Assembly (NCBI GenBank): GCA_011009095.1
Contig: VTPC01003830.1
Coordinates: 1-64,000, forward strand
Direction of reading: 5' to 3'
Origin: Ignelater luminosus
Lineage: Eukaryota; Arthropoda; Insecta; Coleoptera; Elateridae
DNA length: 64,000 nucleotides
In this document: piece by piece, positions 23,091-34,554 of the stretch
How positions within the stretch are numbered: position 1 is the stretch's first letter
How the letters are laid out: every line of letters begins with the position of its first letter
Position numbers and translations under genes: made by a program
The notes under the pieces: generated by a model
Database searches by the model: none
Told to the model about the DNA's origin: nothing
Seen by the model: only the letters and a program-made list of their open reading frames with translations

Positions 23091-24378
23091 CGAAGGTTGC
23101 TATTTATATTTCTGGCCTTGGCAACACTGACTGTTTCCAGGCGTCAGCTGACATTTCCGGTGTAAACTTTATATTGTTGAACATAACCTCAACCACAACA
23201 ATTTGTCATTTGAGTGCGATTAGTGTTGTTTGCAGTTAATTGAAAAGTGCATTCCCTAGTAAAAAATGGAATTGACCCGTGAACACTTTCGTGCAATTAT
23301 TTTTCATAACTTTCGACGTGGATTATCACGACAAGAGTGCATCAATGAACTTAATACATTATATAGCGATGAAGCTCCATCCTACAGCACTGTAAAAAAC
23401 CGGTATAATGAATTCAAACGTGGCCGATGTCCACTCCAGGACGAAATCCGTGAAGGCCGTCCAAAATCTGTCGTTGTGCCTGAAAACATCGATGCTGTGC
23501 GTGAACTGATTAAACAAGATGTGACATACCGTGAGATTGAGGCATCTTTGGGCATTAGTATGACTAGCATCAACAAGATATTACATGATCATTTGGCCGT
23601 AAAAAAAATTTGTTCCCGTTGGATCCCGCATAACCTGACCAATGCTCAAAAGAAGGCTCGCGTCGACTGGTACATTGAAATGTTGAAAAAATTTGCGAAA
23701 GGTGCATCGAAGGCTGTGTATAACATCTGCACAGGTGACGAATCATGGATCTACGCATATGACCCCGAAACAAAACAGCAATCAACTGTGTGGGTCTTTC
23801 AAGACGAGCCAAATTCAACAAAAGTTGTTCGCGGAAGAAGCACATCGAAGCAAATGGTTGCCTCTTTTTTTGGCATTACCGGTCACGTGGCAACAGTGGC
23901 GTTAGAGCAACGTAAGACGGTCAACTCTGAATGGTACACAACCATTTGTTTGCCAGAAGTCATTGGAGAAATTCGGAAAACTTCAAAGAAGATGCGAATC
24001 ATTCTTCATCATGACAATGCAAGCTCTCACACCGCTGCTCAAACAATTGAATATTTAACCAGCCAGAAGGTCGAGTTGATGGGCCATCCACCATACAGCC
24101 CTGATTTGGCACCCAATGACTTCTTTTTATTCCCGTACATCAAAAACAAACTGCGCGGTCAACGATTTTCAACACCAGAAGAAGCCGTTTTTTGTTTCAA
24201 AACGCATATTTTGGAGCTGCCTCAAACAGAGTGGAAAAAGTGCTTCGAAAATTGGTTCAAACGCATGGAAAAGTGTATGAATCTTAATGGAGAATATTTT
24301 GAAAAACTATAAAACTAGTTTCGATCATATATACTTGTTTTTTCATTGTTAGGCCAGAAATATAAATAGCAACCCTCG
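23091..24378 (+). mobile_element. Full-length mariner element 1 (1,288 bp)
   Basis: The terminal inverted repeats begin CGA(A/G)GGTTGCTATTTATA and run 28 bp (23091-23118 and 24351-24378) with a single mismatch. They are flanked by TA on both sides (23089-23090, 24379-24380), the classic mariner target duplication. The length is normal for mariner and it contains one uninterrupted transposase frame. It is inserted into the minus-strand LINE between the endonuclease and reverse transcriptase parts, in the opposite orientation. Confidence 0.95.
23266..24312 (+). CDS. Mariner transposase (mariner 1), intact, 348 aa
   Basis: This protein cuts mariner DNA at its terminal repeats and reinserts it at TA sites in the nucleus. 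It has the two-part structure of the family: paired helix-turn-helix motifs at about residues 5-50 and 75-112, a linker WIPHNL (119-124; canonical WVPHEL), and a catalytic RNase-H-like domain. The catalytic Asp residues are D158 (TGDESW), D250 (HHDNASSH) and D285 (PPYSPDLAPND), with exactly 34 residues between the last two, so the DD34D triad is complete. The length equals that of active mariners and there is no stop or frameshift. The ATG lies 175 bp inside the 5' end. It is clearly not of the irritans type of mariner 2; the exact subfamily was not assigned. Activity is an inference. Confidence 0.95.
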   Translation: MELTREHFRAIIFHNFRRGLSRQECINELNTLYSDEAPSYSTVKNRYNEFKRGRCPLQDEIREGRPKSVVVPENIDAVRELIKQDVTYREIEASLGISMTSINKILHDHLAVKKICSRWIPHNLTNAQKKARVDWYIEMLKKFAKGASKAVYNICTGDESWIYAYDPETKQQSTVWVFQDEPNSTKVVRGRSTSKQMVASFFGITGHVATVALEQRKTVNSEWYTTICLPEVIGEIRKTSKKMRIILHHDNASSHTAAQTIEYLTSQKVELMGHPPYSPDLAPNDFFLFPYIKNKLRGQRFSTPEEAVFCFKTHILELPQTEWKKCFENWFKRMEKCMNLNGEYFEKL

Positions 24379-24380
24379 TA

Positions 24381-24907
24381 CCACGGAAGCGACTAGTAGA
24401 TAGTACGTTCATTTAAAATTTACGTTACGCCGTAATTACTAAACATTTAAAAAGTTGACATTAAAATCGCTCAGGCATATGTAGTGATCAACAGCCGGAA
24501 TTAGTAAAGATAATATATCATCAACATTAGTTACAAGGGCGTTTGTATGAGTGTGTGGTGGCCTGTAGATTGTACCAATAACAACAGTTTTCAAATGCAA
24601 TTTTATTTGAACAAATATATACTCTAGATTTGCTAGAATAGGAAAATCGAAAGATAGTACTTTACAATTGAGATCTGATGTTACTTAAATTCCCACTCCA
24701 TCTCCTCTACCATCTCTATCCCTACAAAACAATTGATAACCTGGCACAAGAACTGTCTCTGTAAGTACATCAGCTGATAACCACGATTTTGAAACACGCA
24801 AACCACCAAAGAAATTGTTAAGTATCAAATCTACAAGAAAATGGAAATCCGTAAAAAGTGATCGCACATTTAGATGACGTATTTTTGTATCTACTGTCTA
24901 CTTAAAA
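24381..24907 (-). pseudogene. LINE ORF2 remnant: AP endonuclease
   Basis: From 24907 downward: TKIRHLNVRSLFTDFHFLVD, then SKSWLSADVLTETVLVPGYQ, LFCRDRDGRGDGVGI, a TAA stop, VTSDLN, IGTIYRPPHTHTNALVTNVD and ICLSDFNVNFLNV. The order NVRSL, SWLS, GYQLFRxDRxGRGGGVGI, YRPP, (G/S)DFN is the standard APE-type endonuclease of Jockey/CR1/I-group LINEs. The domain is cut off by mariner 1 on its 3' side and mariner 2 on its 5' side. In-frame stops show decay before or after the insertions. Confidence 0.85.
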
Positions 24908-24909
24908 TA

Positions 24910-26200
24910 ACACATGGGCTGAAAAGTCCCAGGCCTAACAAATACATGGCGCTAGTTCTATTGCATTCACCGCTTTTTCAGTTAGTACTAACCTTCAAAA
25001 GACAGCTGTTAAAATTTCATGATATTCTATTCATTATTTTGTGAGTTATTGTGCTAAGAGTGACGCTACTTTTGTTATTTTCAAAACAATGGATCAAAAA
25101 CAATTTCGTGTTTTAATTTTACACTGCTTCTTAATGGGAAAAAATACCGTTCAAGCAAAGCAATGGCTTGAGAAGTGTTATGGGGACTCCGCTCCATCAG
25201 AAACAACAATAAAACGTTGGTTTGCTGACTTCAAACGTGATCGTAGAGACACCGACAATGCAGAACGCAGTGGACGTCCAAATGAGGCGGTAACACCAGA
25301 AAACATCAAACAAATCCACAAAATCGTTTTGAATGATCGAAAAGTGAAGTTGCGTGAGTTAGCTGACATTGTAAAGATATCAAAAGAACGTGTTGGCTTT
25401 ATATTGCATGAGCATTTGACTATGAGAAAGCTCTGCTCAAAGTGGGTGCCGCGTTTGCTCACTGTTCACCACAAACAAGAACGTGTTGATGTTTCTGAGC
25501 AGTGTTTGGCCATGTTTAAACGTAACAAACCGGAATTTTTGCGTCGATATGTGACAATGGATGAAACATGGATCCATCACTTCACTCCGGAATCAAAACG
25601 ATCATCTGAGTGGACAGCAACTGGTGAACCCCGTCCAAAGCGACCGAAAGCACAACAATCGGCTGGAAAGGTTATGGCCTCGGTATTTTGGGATGTGCGT
25701 GGTGTAATATTCATCGACTATCTTGAGAAGGGAAATACCATCAACAGTGAATATTATATAGCGTTATTGGAGCGTGTGAAGGCCGAAATTGCAAAAACAC
25801 GACCGCATATGGCAAAGAAAAAAATTTTGTTTCATCAAGACAACGCACCGTGTCACAAGTCAATCAAAACAATGGCAAAACTACATGAATTGAACTTCGA
25901 ATTGCTCCCACATCCACCGTATTCGCCAGATTTGGCTCCCAGCGACTACTGGCTGTTCGCAGACCTAAAAAAAATGCTTGCCGGTAAGAAATTTCGCTCG
26001 AATGAAGAGGTTATCGCTGAAACTGAGTCCTATTTTGAGGCAAAAGATAAATCGTTCTACAAAAGTGGTATTGAAATGTTAGAGCGGCGCTGGAATGATT
26101 GCGTTGTTCTTGATGGAAATTACGTTGATGAATAAAGCTAATTTTGAACAAAAAAAACCGTGTTTTCTTTGTTAGGCCTGGGACTTTTCAGCCCATGTGT
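24910..26200 (+). mobile_element. Full-length irritans-type mariner element 2 (1,291 bp)
   Basis: The terminal inverted repeats begin ACACATGGGCTGAAAAGTCC and are identical for 33 bp (24910-24942 and 26168-26200). TA duplications flank both ends (24908-24909, 26201-26202). It contains one open transposase frame. It sits in the 5' part of the endonuclease region of the minus-strand LINE, in the same orientation as mariner 1 and about 530 bp from it. Perfect repeats indicate recent insertion relative to the decayed host LINE. Confidence 0.97.
25089..26135 (+). CDS. Mariner transposase (mariner 2, irritans subfamily), intact, 348 aa
   Basis: The frame is open from 25041, but the start MDQKQFRVLI at 25089 matches the usual N-terminus of irritans-subfamily (Himar1-like) transposases, and it gives 348 residues, their usual length. 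Two helix-turn-helix motifs (about 5-48 and 75-112) are followed by WVPRLL (119-124; WVPREL in close relatives), YVTMDETW (D158), FHQDNAPCH (D251) and PPYSPDLAPSDYWLF (D286): a complete DD34D triad with exactly 34 intervening residues. EWTATGEPRPKRPK and SAGKVMASVFWD are strongly irritans-like. There are no stops or frameshifts. With the perfect terminal repeats this looks like a potentially active element. Such elements move between species, so the gene tree need not follow that of its host. Confidence 0.97.
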   Translation: MDQKQFRVLILHCFLMGKNTVQAKQWLEKCYGDSAPSETTIKRWFADFKRDRRDTDNAERSGRPNEAVTPENIKQIHKIVLNDRKVKLRELADIVKISKERVGFILHEHLTMRKLCSKWVPRLLTVHHKQERVDVSEQCLAMFKRNKPEFLRRYVTMDETWIHHFTPESKRSSEWTATGEPRPKRPKAQQSAGKVMASVFWDVRGVIFIDYLEKGNTINSEYYIALLERVKAEIAKTRPHMAKKKILFHQDNAPCHKSIKTMAKLHELNFELLPHPPYSPDLAPSDYWLFADLKKMLAGKKFRSNEEVIAETESYFEAKDKSFYKSGIEMLERRWNDCVVLDGNYVDE

Positions 26201-28307
26201 TAAATAACAGATATAACAACTACTATGATAAATACAAAAAAGGCAAAGCGGTTATAAATAATAATAATGTAATTGAATTATGTACGATTGTTCTATCAAC
26301 TCAATAAATTCGTAACTATAATAAATGTACAGGAGTGGTGTCCTAATGTATTCTTAGAAATCGCACAATTTCTCAAGTTCATTTGTGTTCTGACAAGTGT
26401 GTTTCTTACCATTTAGTAGATAGTATTTCCAATTTGTACGATGCTTTCTCAAATCAACGCTGTTCTTGGGAAACGGAACAATTATAGACCTTTTGTGTAT
26501 TTAAAGTCACGAGATGATACCACTATATACCCTTTCGTGTCAATTAAAGTACAATGTGTCTCCCTGAGAATCCTGCTTGCTCAAAACCTCAACCTCAACA
26601 TTTCTCGAAAGCTCTTGTTTTGACTTACCTGCTTCTTCATATTATTATTGTAGTGAGACTGTATTGTATAACATCACATGTATAGTTCCGAAAATACTTT
26701 CAATATCAATACAGCTGAATATATTTGCAGCTTTAAAAGATCTGTTATAAGCAGCAAAATCTTGGAGTGTACAAATTAAAAGATAGCATTGTTTTGGCTT
26801 AGAGACTAACAAATATTTCATTTTGTAACACAACACAGCAATTAAGTCAGTAATTAAAGAAAAGTAGAATTAAGGCATATTTTAAGGCCAAATTCTTATT
26901 CATTTATGTACTTAGTATAATTGTGATCATCAGAAGAACTACATATGTATGTATAACAAAATAAAATATTTGGTTTCGCTACTTACCTTTGAACTATAGC
27001 TTACGAAGCTGGAGAAAATCGTTTAACTTTATTGGCAATATTCGTTTGACACATATATAACTTTCGAACAAGGGTTGTGGAAATCACTTTTAGTTTTTAT
27101 GTCATGAAATTGTGAAGCTCACAGTGAATACGAATAATTTATAAAAACAAGTGGGATTCTCTTGTCATTCATATTGTGATAGCTCTCGGCCTTTTTGTTA
27201 CTAAGGACGTTTTAGCAAAAGGGTCAGGAGCTATGGGATTTGTTTCCTCGATAAACTAGTTCAGCATGTATACATTTCTACACTAAACAATATATTATCC
27301 TTCAAGAAGTTTTTATGTGCAAAAAAACAAATTTATCAAAATGTACTTCGTAAAAATAAAAGCAAAAATGCAGGCATGATCAAGACGTTATTAAAAAAAA
27401 TAAATCTGTTTTTAAAGAACGAGTTAGTAATTAATGGTAATAATAAAATGAATAATAAACGCGAAAGAAAATTTTAAAAACATACTTAATTGGTAAGAAC
27501 TAAGAAATCGATACAAGGTGCTGCAATGCGTATAGTATGGATATTTCGATGACGGTGCAGGTGTACTTTTAATCCTCACAGCATGTTGTTGTTTAGTGTG
27601 AAGGATGAAAAATAAAAGCAAATGATCCAATACAAATACGTTTTTATTTATCATATTAATATATTTCACTAGATATATAGAATATTCCTATAATATATAT
27701 TTTATACGGGTGTATGATAAAATAAATTAAGTAATAATATGGTATAGCAACATTTATTATATGTATTTAATTAGTAGAAAGATAATAATATCAAGTAGAG
27801 AATATATATTTCCGAAAAACGTGTACTCGTACAAAATACTGCTACACAAACATACGCTACGTATATGTATCAATCAATATTAAAATATTATACTTATGGG
27901 GAGGTTAACTCGATTAGGATAAATGCTCGTACACTGCATTCACTTTTAAATCTTATTGACATCCTCACGATTAACAATCAATAACGTGTACAAAGTATTT
28001 CGAAAAGTTCCAATAAAATTCACATTTACCATCCATAAATTTTTATATAATATATGATGGCGAAACGGATTGTTTTCAAAATACTTGGACACAATCAGTT
28101 TCTGATAAGAATATACACACCATGAACACTCATATATAAATATTTCACATCGAGAACACGTTCAGTGGAACTCTGAATATCGTACGAAAATAATTAATAT
28201 CGAATAATAAAAATATCTTCTGTAAAAATATTGATTTCGAGTAGGTATACATTAAGCAAAATTTCTTTTTTTATAAATCTGTAACATATGAAGGCTATAT
28301 AATTATC

Positions 28308-28391
28308 GTATTTCAGATTAGAAGTGAAAATCAATCTTTTTATTTTTCCCCAGTATCAAATATAAAAATAAGAATAACTAATCTGAAATAC
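28308..28391. repeat. 84-bp inverted repeat with 14-bp perfect arms
   Basis: GTATTTCAGATTAG at 28308-28321 has its exact reverse complement at 28378-28391. Inside, CTTTTTATTTTT can also pair with AAAAATAAGAA, leaving an asymmetric bulge and a loop containing CCCCAGTATC. If transcribed (it lies in the candidate mex-3 3' UTR) it would form a stem-loop. Confidence 0.8.
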
Positions 28392-31300
28392 AAATTAAAA
28401 TGTTCTAGTAGTATTTATTGGTTATAATTTCTAGTACCTGTAGAAAGATTATCGTGACGCACATTAAAACACTGAATAATATGAAAATATACGAATTTAC
28501 TTTCAAAAATCTATAGGGCCACTAAAATTTTACGTAATTGGTGTGATAACATGGTGCGCATTATTTTTCAACTTATTTGGAACTTAAGTTTTGGGCAAAG
28601 TTTGTCCTTATTATACTAACACTGTATGTATTATTGCAAAGGGTTCACGGTTAAATCAAAAATAAAATGCACCACTGAATACATAATATTTTTTTCTACA
28701 ACATATCCTTACGATACATTTAGTAAAAACCACACAAATCACTACACCATAACAAAACAATTTTCTTGGTCTATTGATCTGTGTTAGTTTACGTGTTACC
28801 GTGGATACCTTGCATCACACAAACAAGAATTATACAAAAAAATCGAGTCTCGATTCGATAACCTTTCACTAAAACTATACTACATATTCAACGCTGCATT
28901 CGTACAAATACAAACACATACTTGAGGATGAAATAAGAATAAAAGTACAAATATTGGTCACCAGAATTATTACTTATATTATTGTAAGGGTTACGTTTCA
29001 GAGCTATAATTTTATTCAATACTAATAGAATTTTGGCGTGACTCGAACAAAGTTAACGCAATAACCATTAGAAGTTTCATGGACAGAAATGAGGCTGACT
29101 TGTAGGCTTAAAACCGCCCACTGTTTAATCTTTTCAAGGGAAGTTTCCACCCCCCTGAATTCACTACTAAAAAGTATTTTGATTAGAAGGAAATGTAAAT
29201 ATTTGTTTATTGGGGTTGTCGAAAATCGAACTCTTTTTTTCTGTTTATTTAGGATGACTAATTCTGAATAAAATTATATCCCTGCACATGTCACCTGCAT
29301 AGTTTTTTTTAGTAACTATATATTTTTGGCACCAGAATATTAGTAATAATGTAACTTTTTAGAATGACTAATTTTATCGATGTACGATGCGAATGATCCC
29401 CAATATTACTACTTATTTCTTAAATATTTCGGTGTGGAACTGGATTTACATGAATAGCTTGCTTATCCTTTTCAGACTGATATTCATACCAGGTAACATT
29501 AATGAAGGAAGTCAATTATTTGTTTGCGAGATTTAAGATGAAATTTGCATAATAATCAAAATCATCATTCACAAAAATTGAATTTTATTTGTAAATTTAA
29601 TTAGATAAGAAAACCGAAAAGCGATATAATAATAATAAGAAAAATGTTTAGAAATTACATACTGTTTGAGCAATGACAACTTTGTTGTTCAAAACGTAAT
29701 TTTAGAAATTTAAAAATCTTGATGAATAGGTTAGCAATCAGCATAACACTGTTTCGTCCAGTCTGCTTCACTAAACCTTTTTGTTTACTTTTTTTTTAAT
29801 TATTAGAACTGAAAAGCTGAAAACTAGAATCCATTTACGATATTTGAAGCAACCGACGAGACCAACGATAAGTAAGCTCGAGTAGCCTCAACTTGTTCAC
29901 TAATTCAAAGTCCCCTTTTATTATCAAAAACGTGAAATGTAAAGAAAGGGAATAACGCCACTGTAAATAGTACATGGCAATACAATAATTTTATTTCAGT
30001 ACTAATATTCATTCATCCCTTCCTTTGAAATTGAGAAAATGGTCATCGAAAGTGTAGAAACAAGTTTTAGTTTTTTCTCCCGACATTACATAAATTTGGT
30101 CCCCAAAGGTATAACCTATTTTAACAGCCTAATATTCTTTATAGGTTTTTTCAGTTTTAATTCTTTTTCCTAAATAGATAGTAAAGATTCCCACTAACAT
30201 AAGACTACAGTATTGTATGGGGTTTTTTGTAGTATTACATACTATGCAGTTAAAGTTAGTAACTAACTAATCAATAAATAATACATCCATTCTACCTTAT
30301 TATTCACCCCAAATGCACACAACACAAAACTCTTTTGTGGTGACATGCGGGTGAAACTTTTTGATGATTGTTAATTGATATCCCTATCCCCAACATCACA
30401 ACCAACAATTCTTTAGGGATTTCTATTATAAATTAGTGTATTGATCGGTAGCCGCGTTTTCCCCCAATTGTCCTCTGGCAATCGGACTATCCAATCCCAA
30501 AGTCTGTACACTTTTTGAATCGAATGATAACGAATGGTGTATTCTATTCATTGGATAAGCTTGATTTTTATTGAAATCTCGGGTTATTAATTAATGAAAA
30601 ATAACCAAAGGGTCATCAGTGGCACGAAGGAACTCTAGACTGCGAAAAGTCCCAACTTTCGTAATTCTACCTAACAAAATTAATCTAAATATTTTGTGTT
30701 TATATGCTGCACGTAAATTATTTAAAGTGCACAGCTGTTTTCCGTTTCACGTTGGGGACAGATACTTTTGTGAATGAGAACCTTGAATATTAAAATAAAC
30801 GTCGGTTGTGAGATGAATACGTCTGCAAGGATAATAATCTGCAAGCAAATCGTGTAAAATTGTTTTCAGCCGTCAATGTGCGACTTTTTGTAAACTAATA
30901 TATAATTATTAAAAATTCAAATTTTCTAAAAAAGCAACAAGATTAACGCAACTTGTAGAAAGCATTTTTAGCTTTGGCTCTTTTCTACAAATATATTTAA
31001 TTAGTATACGTATTATTCATATATTGATTCATTTTTCATTTCTTGAAAAATTGTAAAAATATGCACACTTAAATAGTTTTTTTAAATTTTTTTTTGGGTT
31101 TTTTTATTGAACTTTACTGCTGTTGGTACATGATAAAATAGGTTATAATAATAGGAAAAGATTTACAAATAAATAACTCTTATTTATAAGGAGAGGGGAA
31201 TTTGTGTTAACGTTTCCTTTCCAAAATAACACTTAAGTCAGTCTTACGAATCACAGTGAAAATTTGATATGATCAATTATTGTGCTAAGTTACTATTTTT

Positions 31301-32906
31301 CACTTGTCGCAACGCTGTCATTTTGCGACTTGCTTTCTTCGTTATATGTAATATGGAATGTGGGATTGGTAACACAATATATTAAATGAATAATTATATA
31401 CATCAATTCCTCTTAGAAAATCTTAAAAATTTGTAAAGGAGGAAATAATTTATTTTTTTATATCATTCGATGATAATTATTAGTAATGTCCAACAGCGAT
31501 AAAGCATTTTTTTAACACAATTCTTACAAAATGACAAATTCTAACCATAATATATAGTACGTCCAGACAACTCGCACACATTTAATAGTAATAATATAGA
31601 AATACTTTCAACATTTTCCAGCTAATTATTTAATTTATAAATGCTGAGCGGATGACTAGCCTGGGTCGAAAGTAGCCTTCTGTTACGCCTTTTTTAAATT
31701 CGAGCTACACTACCCTACCACTATTACCATTAGTAGATAATAAATAGATAACATTAAAATAGTATTGAATGTTATTCGTTATTTTATTGCTTTAAGTTAC
31801 GTTTAGAAGACAAAAACGTCGATAATCTAATCATTTTGAAATTCAAAGGGCTGTCTCACGCAATTTTATTAAATCAGATGTCTGAGCATATTTTCCATTA
31901 TTTCATATTCATTGGTTCTTGCATTTTCTGGCAATTACAACCCGTTGAAATCACGTAACAGTGGATCTTGCGACCCTAAGCGACTGTCTTATAGGAGGCT
32001 ACAAAAAAGATATATATCTTATTATAAATATTCTTCATTTACATCATAATATACAGTGCTTTTCCTAGTAACATCTATATGTATTTTGTTATACTATTTC
32101 AAAAATTACTTTTGTATATATTAAATATGAAATATAGATTATTAGTTATTACTTAAGTACCATAGTTAGGCCTGTATATTACGTGTTAAAAATATAATAA
32201 TATACAGAGTGATTTGCAATGTGTGTCGCAGTCAATTTGTGAACGATGAAGCTGCATCTTCGGCAGCGTGAAATAATGCAGTGAAATGATTATAATATTA
32301 TTGCAGCATCAAGGTCTTTTGTTTGGAAGTACGGGTTCGATACTGTTCTTCGCACTCCATTATAGTCGTCTTATATATTTATTTAGAACCTATGCTTTCC
32401 AAACAAACTGCTTAAAATTTAAATAGACACAATACACATCAAAAACACACATAAGAAAATGCCAATTAGTCTACCTAATTTAGATTATTAAAATTTACTT
32501 ATATCATTGTTAATAACATTCTTTAACCAAATTTTTATATAAAATGTTGCGTGATTTCCGGGCGGGAAGACTTTATTAAAACTCGGTTGCAATAGCACCT
32601 TCTCAAAGTCGTGCCCTTCAGAATGGTGTCAGCGTTCAGTCGGTTCTTATATGAAAATCCTCTTTTTTACTTTTCGCTCTTGTCTATACGTACGGCGCAT
32701 CATTATCAAAAAATGTTGACGTGTTCTAATTCACTATCAATATTATTAATTATTAGCAAAATTTTATTTTCTTAAAACTAACTTGTATTTCTGACACGTC
32801 GACACTTCATCGGCGCTATAGACGAGAGAGAATCGCATCGGATTTGTCATTTCTAAAAAATCTTATTGCCTACTAATATTAACACCATCCTATATCCCGC
32901 AAGTAA

Positions 32907-32921
32907 CCGATATAATATCGG
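32907..32921. repeat. Short perfect palindrome
   Basis: CCGATAT-A-ATATCGG, 7-bp arms with a one-base centre, in the candidate 3' UTR. It is followed at once by GCCATTTT, which resembles a YY1/PHO core. Confidence 0.7.
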
Positions 32922-33035
32922 CCATTTTGAGCAGAATTTTTAATCCACGCTACAGTTCACCCGATTAATTTTCAGTTATTAGTAGCTATAACTACATCAC
33001 GCGTACTAAAATACGTTATTATATGTGATTATATG

Positions 33036-33074
33036 ATTATTATTATTATTATTATTATTATTAATAATAATATT
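33036..33074. repeat. ATT/AAT microsatellite
   Basis: About nine ATT units run into AATAATAATATT. The switch from ATT to AAT makes the tract partly self-complementary. Confidence 0.95.
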
Positions 33075-33842
33075 AAAATATAAAACGCGATTTTTCTACA
33101 AATACATGAAGTGCCTTGTGCGCTACTCAAAGGTCTACAGTAGCCATCGAACATGCAGATGAAGATGAGTGTATACACCAAACGACACACAAATGAACAC
33201 AGCTCATGCGGGGAACACAACAAAGGCGGTATAGTAACAAATTAAAGAACAAAAAATGAACAAAACAAAACTTAAATCAAGAAAATTTATTCATATTTGG
33301 TAAATTAATTTATAAGAATCAATTAATATCTTAATTAATATTCACTACGTAATTTCACATTGTGCCGAAGCAAGGGGTGTGGATAAGTCTTGTACACAAT
33401 TTTTTTCATAATTTTATTAATACCACGCCACCGCTTCGGCTAATGCAGATGTCGGTCACATGATCAAGTAAGCGTTGACCGGCTTTCTGCAAAAATTTTA
33501 CTCTAGTTTTTAAAATTTCTAATCGAAAACGTACTTATATATTTAATCGTCAAAAACGAATAAAAAAATACAAAATTACAAAAAGAAATCACCACAGGAT
33601 TTGTTTATAATTAAAATATCAATATAAATATATAATAATTAATCAAAACTCTAATTAAACTATTTCAAACAGTCATGCACACAAACTGTGGACACATACT
33701 GACTGCACGCATTGTACTAACATTCATTATTAAATATCTTCACAAAAATAGGTAAAAAAATAAAATAATAATAATAATTAATATGTTATTAATAGCTATA
33801 TAAAACAACAACCTATATACAACGTACGTATGAACAAACTAA

Positions 33843-33875
33843 GTCAGCGGGGCAGACCCGCAATGAACGGCTGAC
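33843..33875. repeat. GC-rich stem-loop in AT-rich context
   Basis: Outer arms GTCAGC (33843-33848) and GCTGAC (33870-33875) enclose GCGGG/CCCGC, which can form an alternative inner stem around GCAGA. The patch stands out from AT-rich surroundings. Confidence 0.45.
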
Positions 33876-34178
33876 ACGGCCCGTCTTTTTTTCTGTATAT
33901 ATTATGTATACACCACAGTCATATAAAATATATAATTTAATAACACTCTCCAAAGTTATATTATAAAAAATAAATAAAAATAAAATATATTTTCTTCTTA
34001 TAATAAGTATTGCGTATACTGGGCGTGCCTGAGTATAAAAATCAACTTTTGTGTATTTCAAAGGAAGCAGGAAGGATCATTTGAAAAAGGGTTCCGTTGG
34101 AACCAGTAACTTTCTCAAGAAATAGTCCTTCTTAATGATTCTTTCAAACAAGACAATATGAGAGACACCCAGTATACA

Positions 34179-34240
34179 AAAAATAATAATAATAATAATA
34201 ATATAATAATAATAATTAATAATAATAATATTAATATAAT
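34179..34240. repeat. AAT microsatellite, imperfect
   Basis: AATAAT units with two interruptions (ATAATAAT, TTAATAAT), about 60 bp in total. Confidence 0.95.
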
Positions 34241-34525
34241 ACCTTCTATCAATACTTATAATAAACGGTCAGTGTCAGCCGGAAGTACTACAGTGTACCA
34301 AATGTGCATGGTTAATGAGAAAAATGCAGCAACTTAATGATCGTGCCTGGGAAGTGTGGACAGATTGCAGTGATTAAGTTATGTAGATGTGAATACTGAA
34401 AGGGTCGAGGCACGAACGCGGGTGGGGGCCTTTGCTTGCTAACGATAAATTTTGCGGCGACTTCCAATTAGAAAAATAGATAAATACTCAACGTGCGAAT
34501 GGCTGTGGACATGGAGAAGTAACGT

Positions 34526-34554
34526 TCGCGGAAGCGATTCGCTGCCGACCGCGA
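34526..34554. repeat. GC-rich stem-loop
   Basis: Outer arms TCGCGG and CCGCGA (6 bp, exact) enclose AGCG-ATT-CGCT (4-bp stem, 3-base loop). It lies in a CpG-rich patch (34390-34570) inside AT-rich DNA downstream of mex-3. Confidence 0.55.

Larger units (their letters stand above)
21690..26260 (-). mobile_element. Minus-strand LINE interrupted by two mariners
   Basis: The element is read from high to low coordinates: the AP-endonuclease part at 24381-24900, the linker and reverse transcriptase at 21690-23088. It is broken by mariner 1 (23091-24378) and mariner 2 (24910-26200). The LINE halves rejoin sensibly across both inserts at TA dinucleotides. The 5' limit is unknown; sequence beyond 26202 is probably still LINE for a short way but carries no readable domain. 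This copy is a different family from the plus-strand LINE, judged from the divergent palm and thumb translations. Confidence 0.8.

Noticed and set aside
23382..23905. Extra frames inside mariner 1 (both strands)
   Set aside because: Shadows of the transposase gene.
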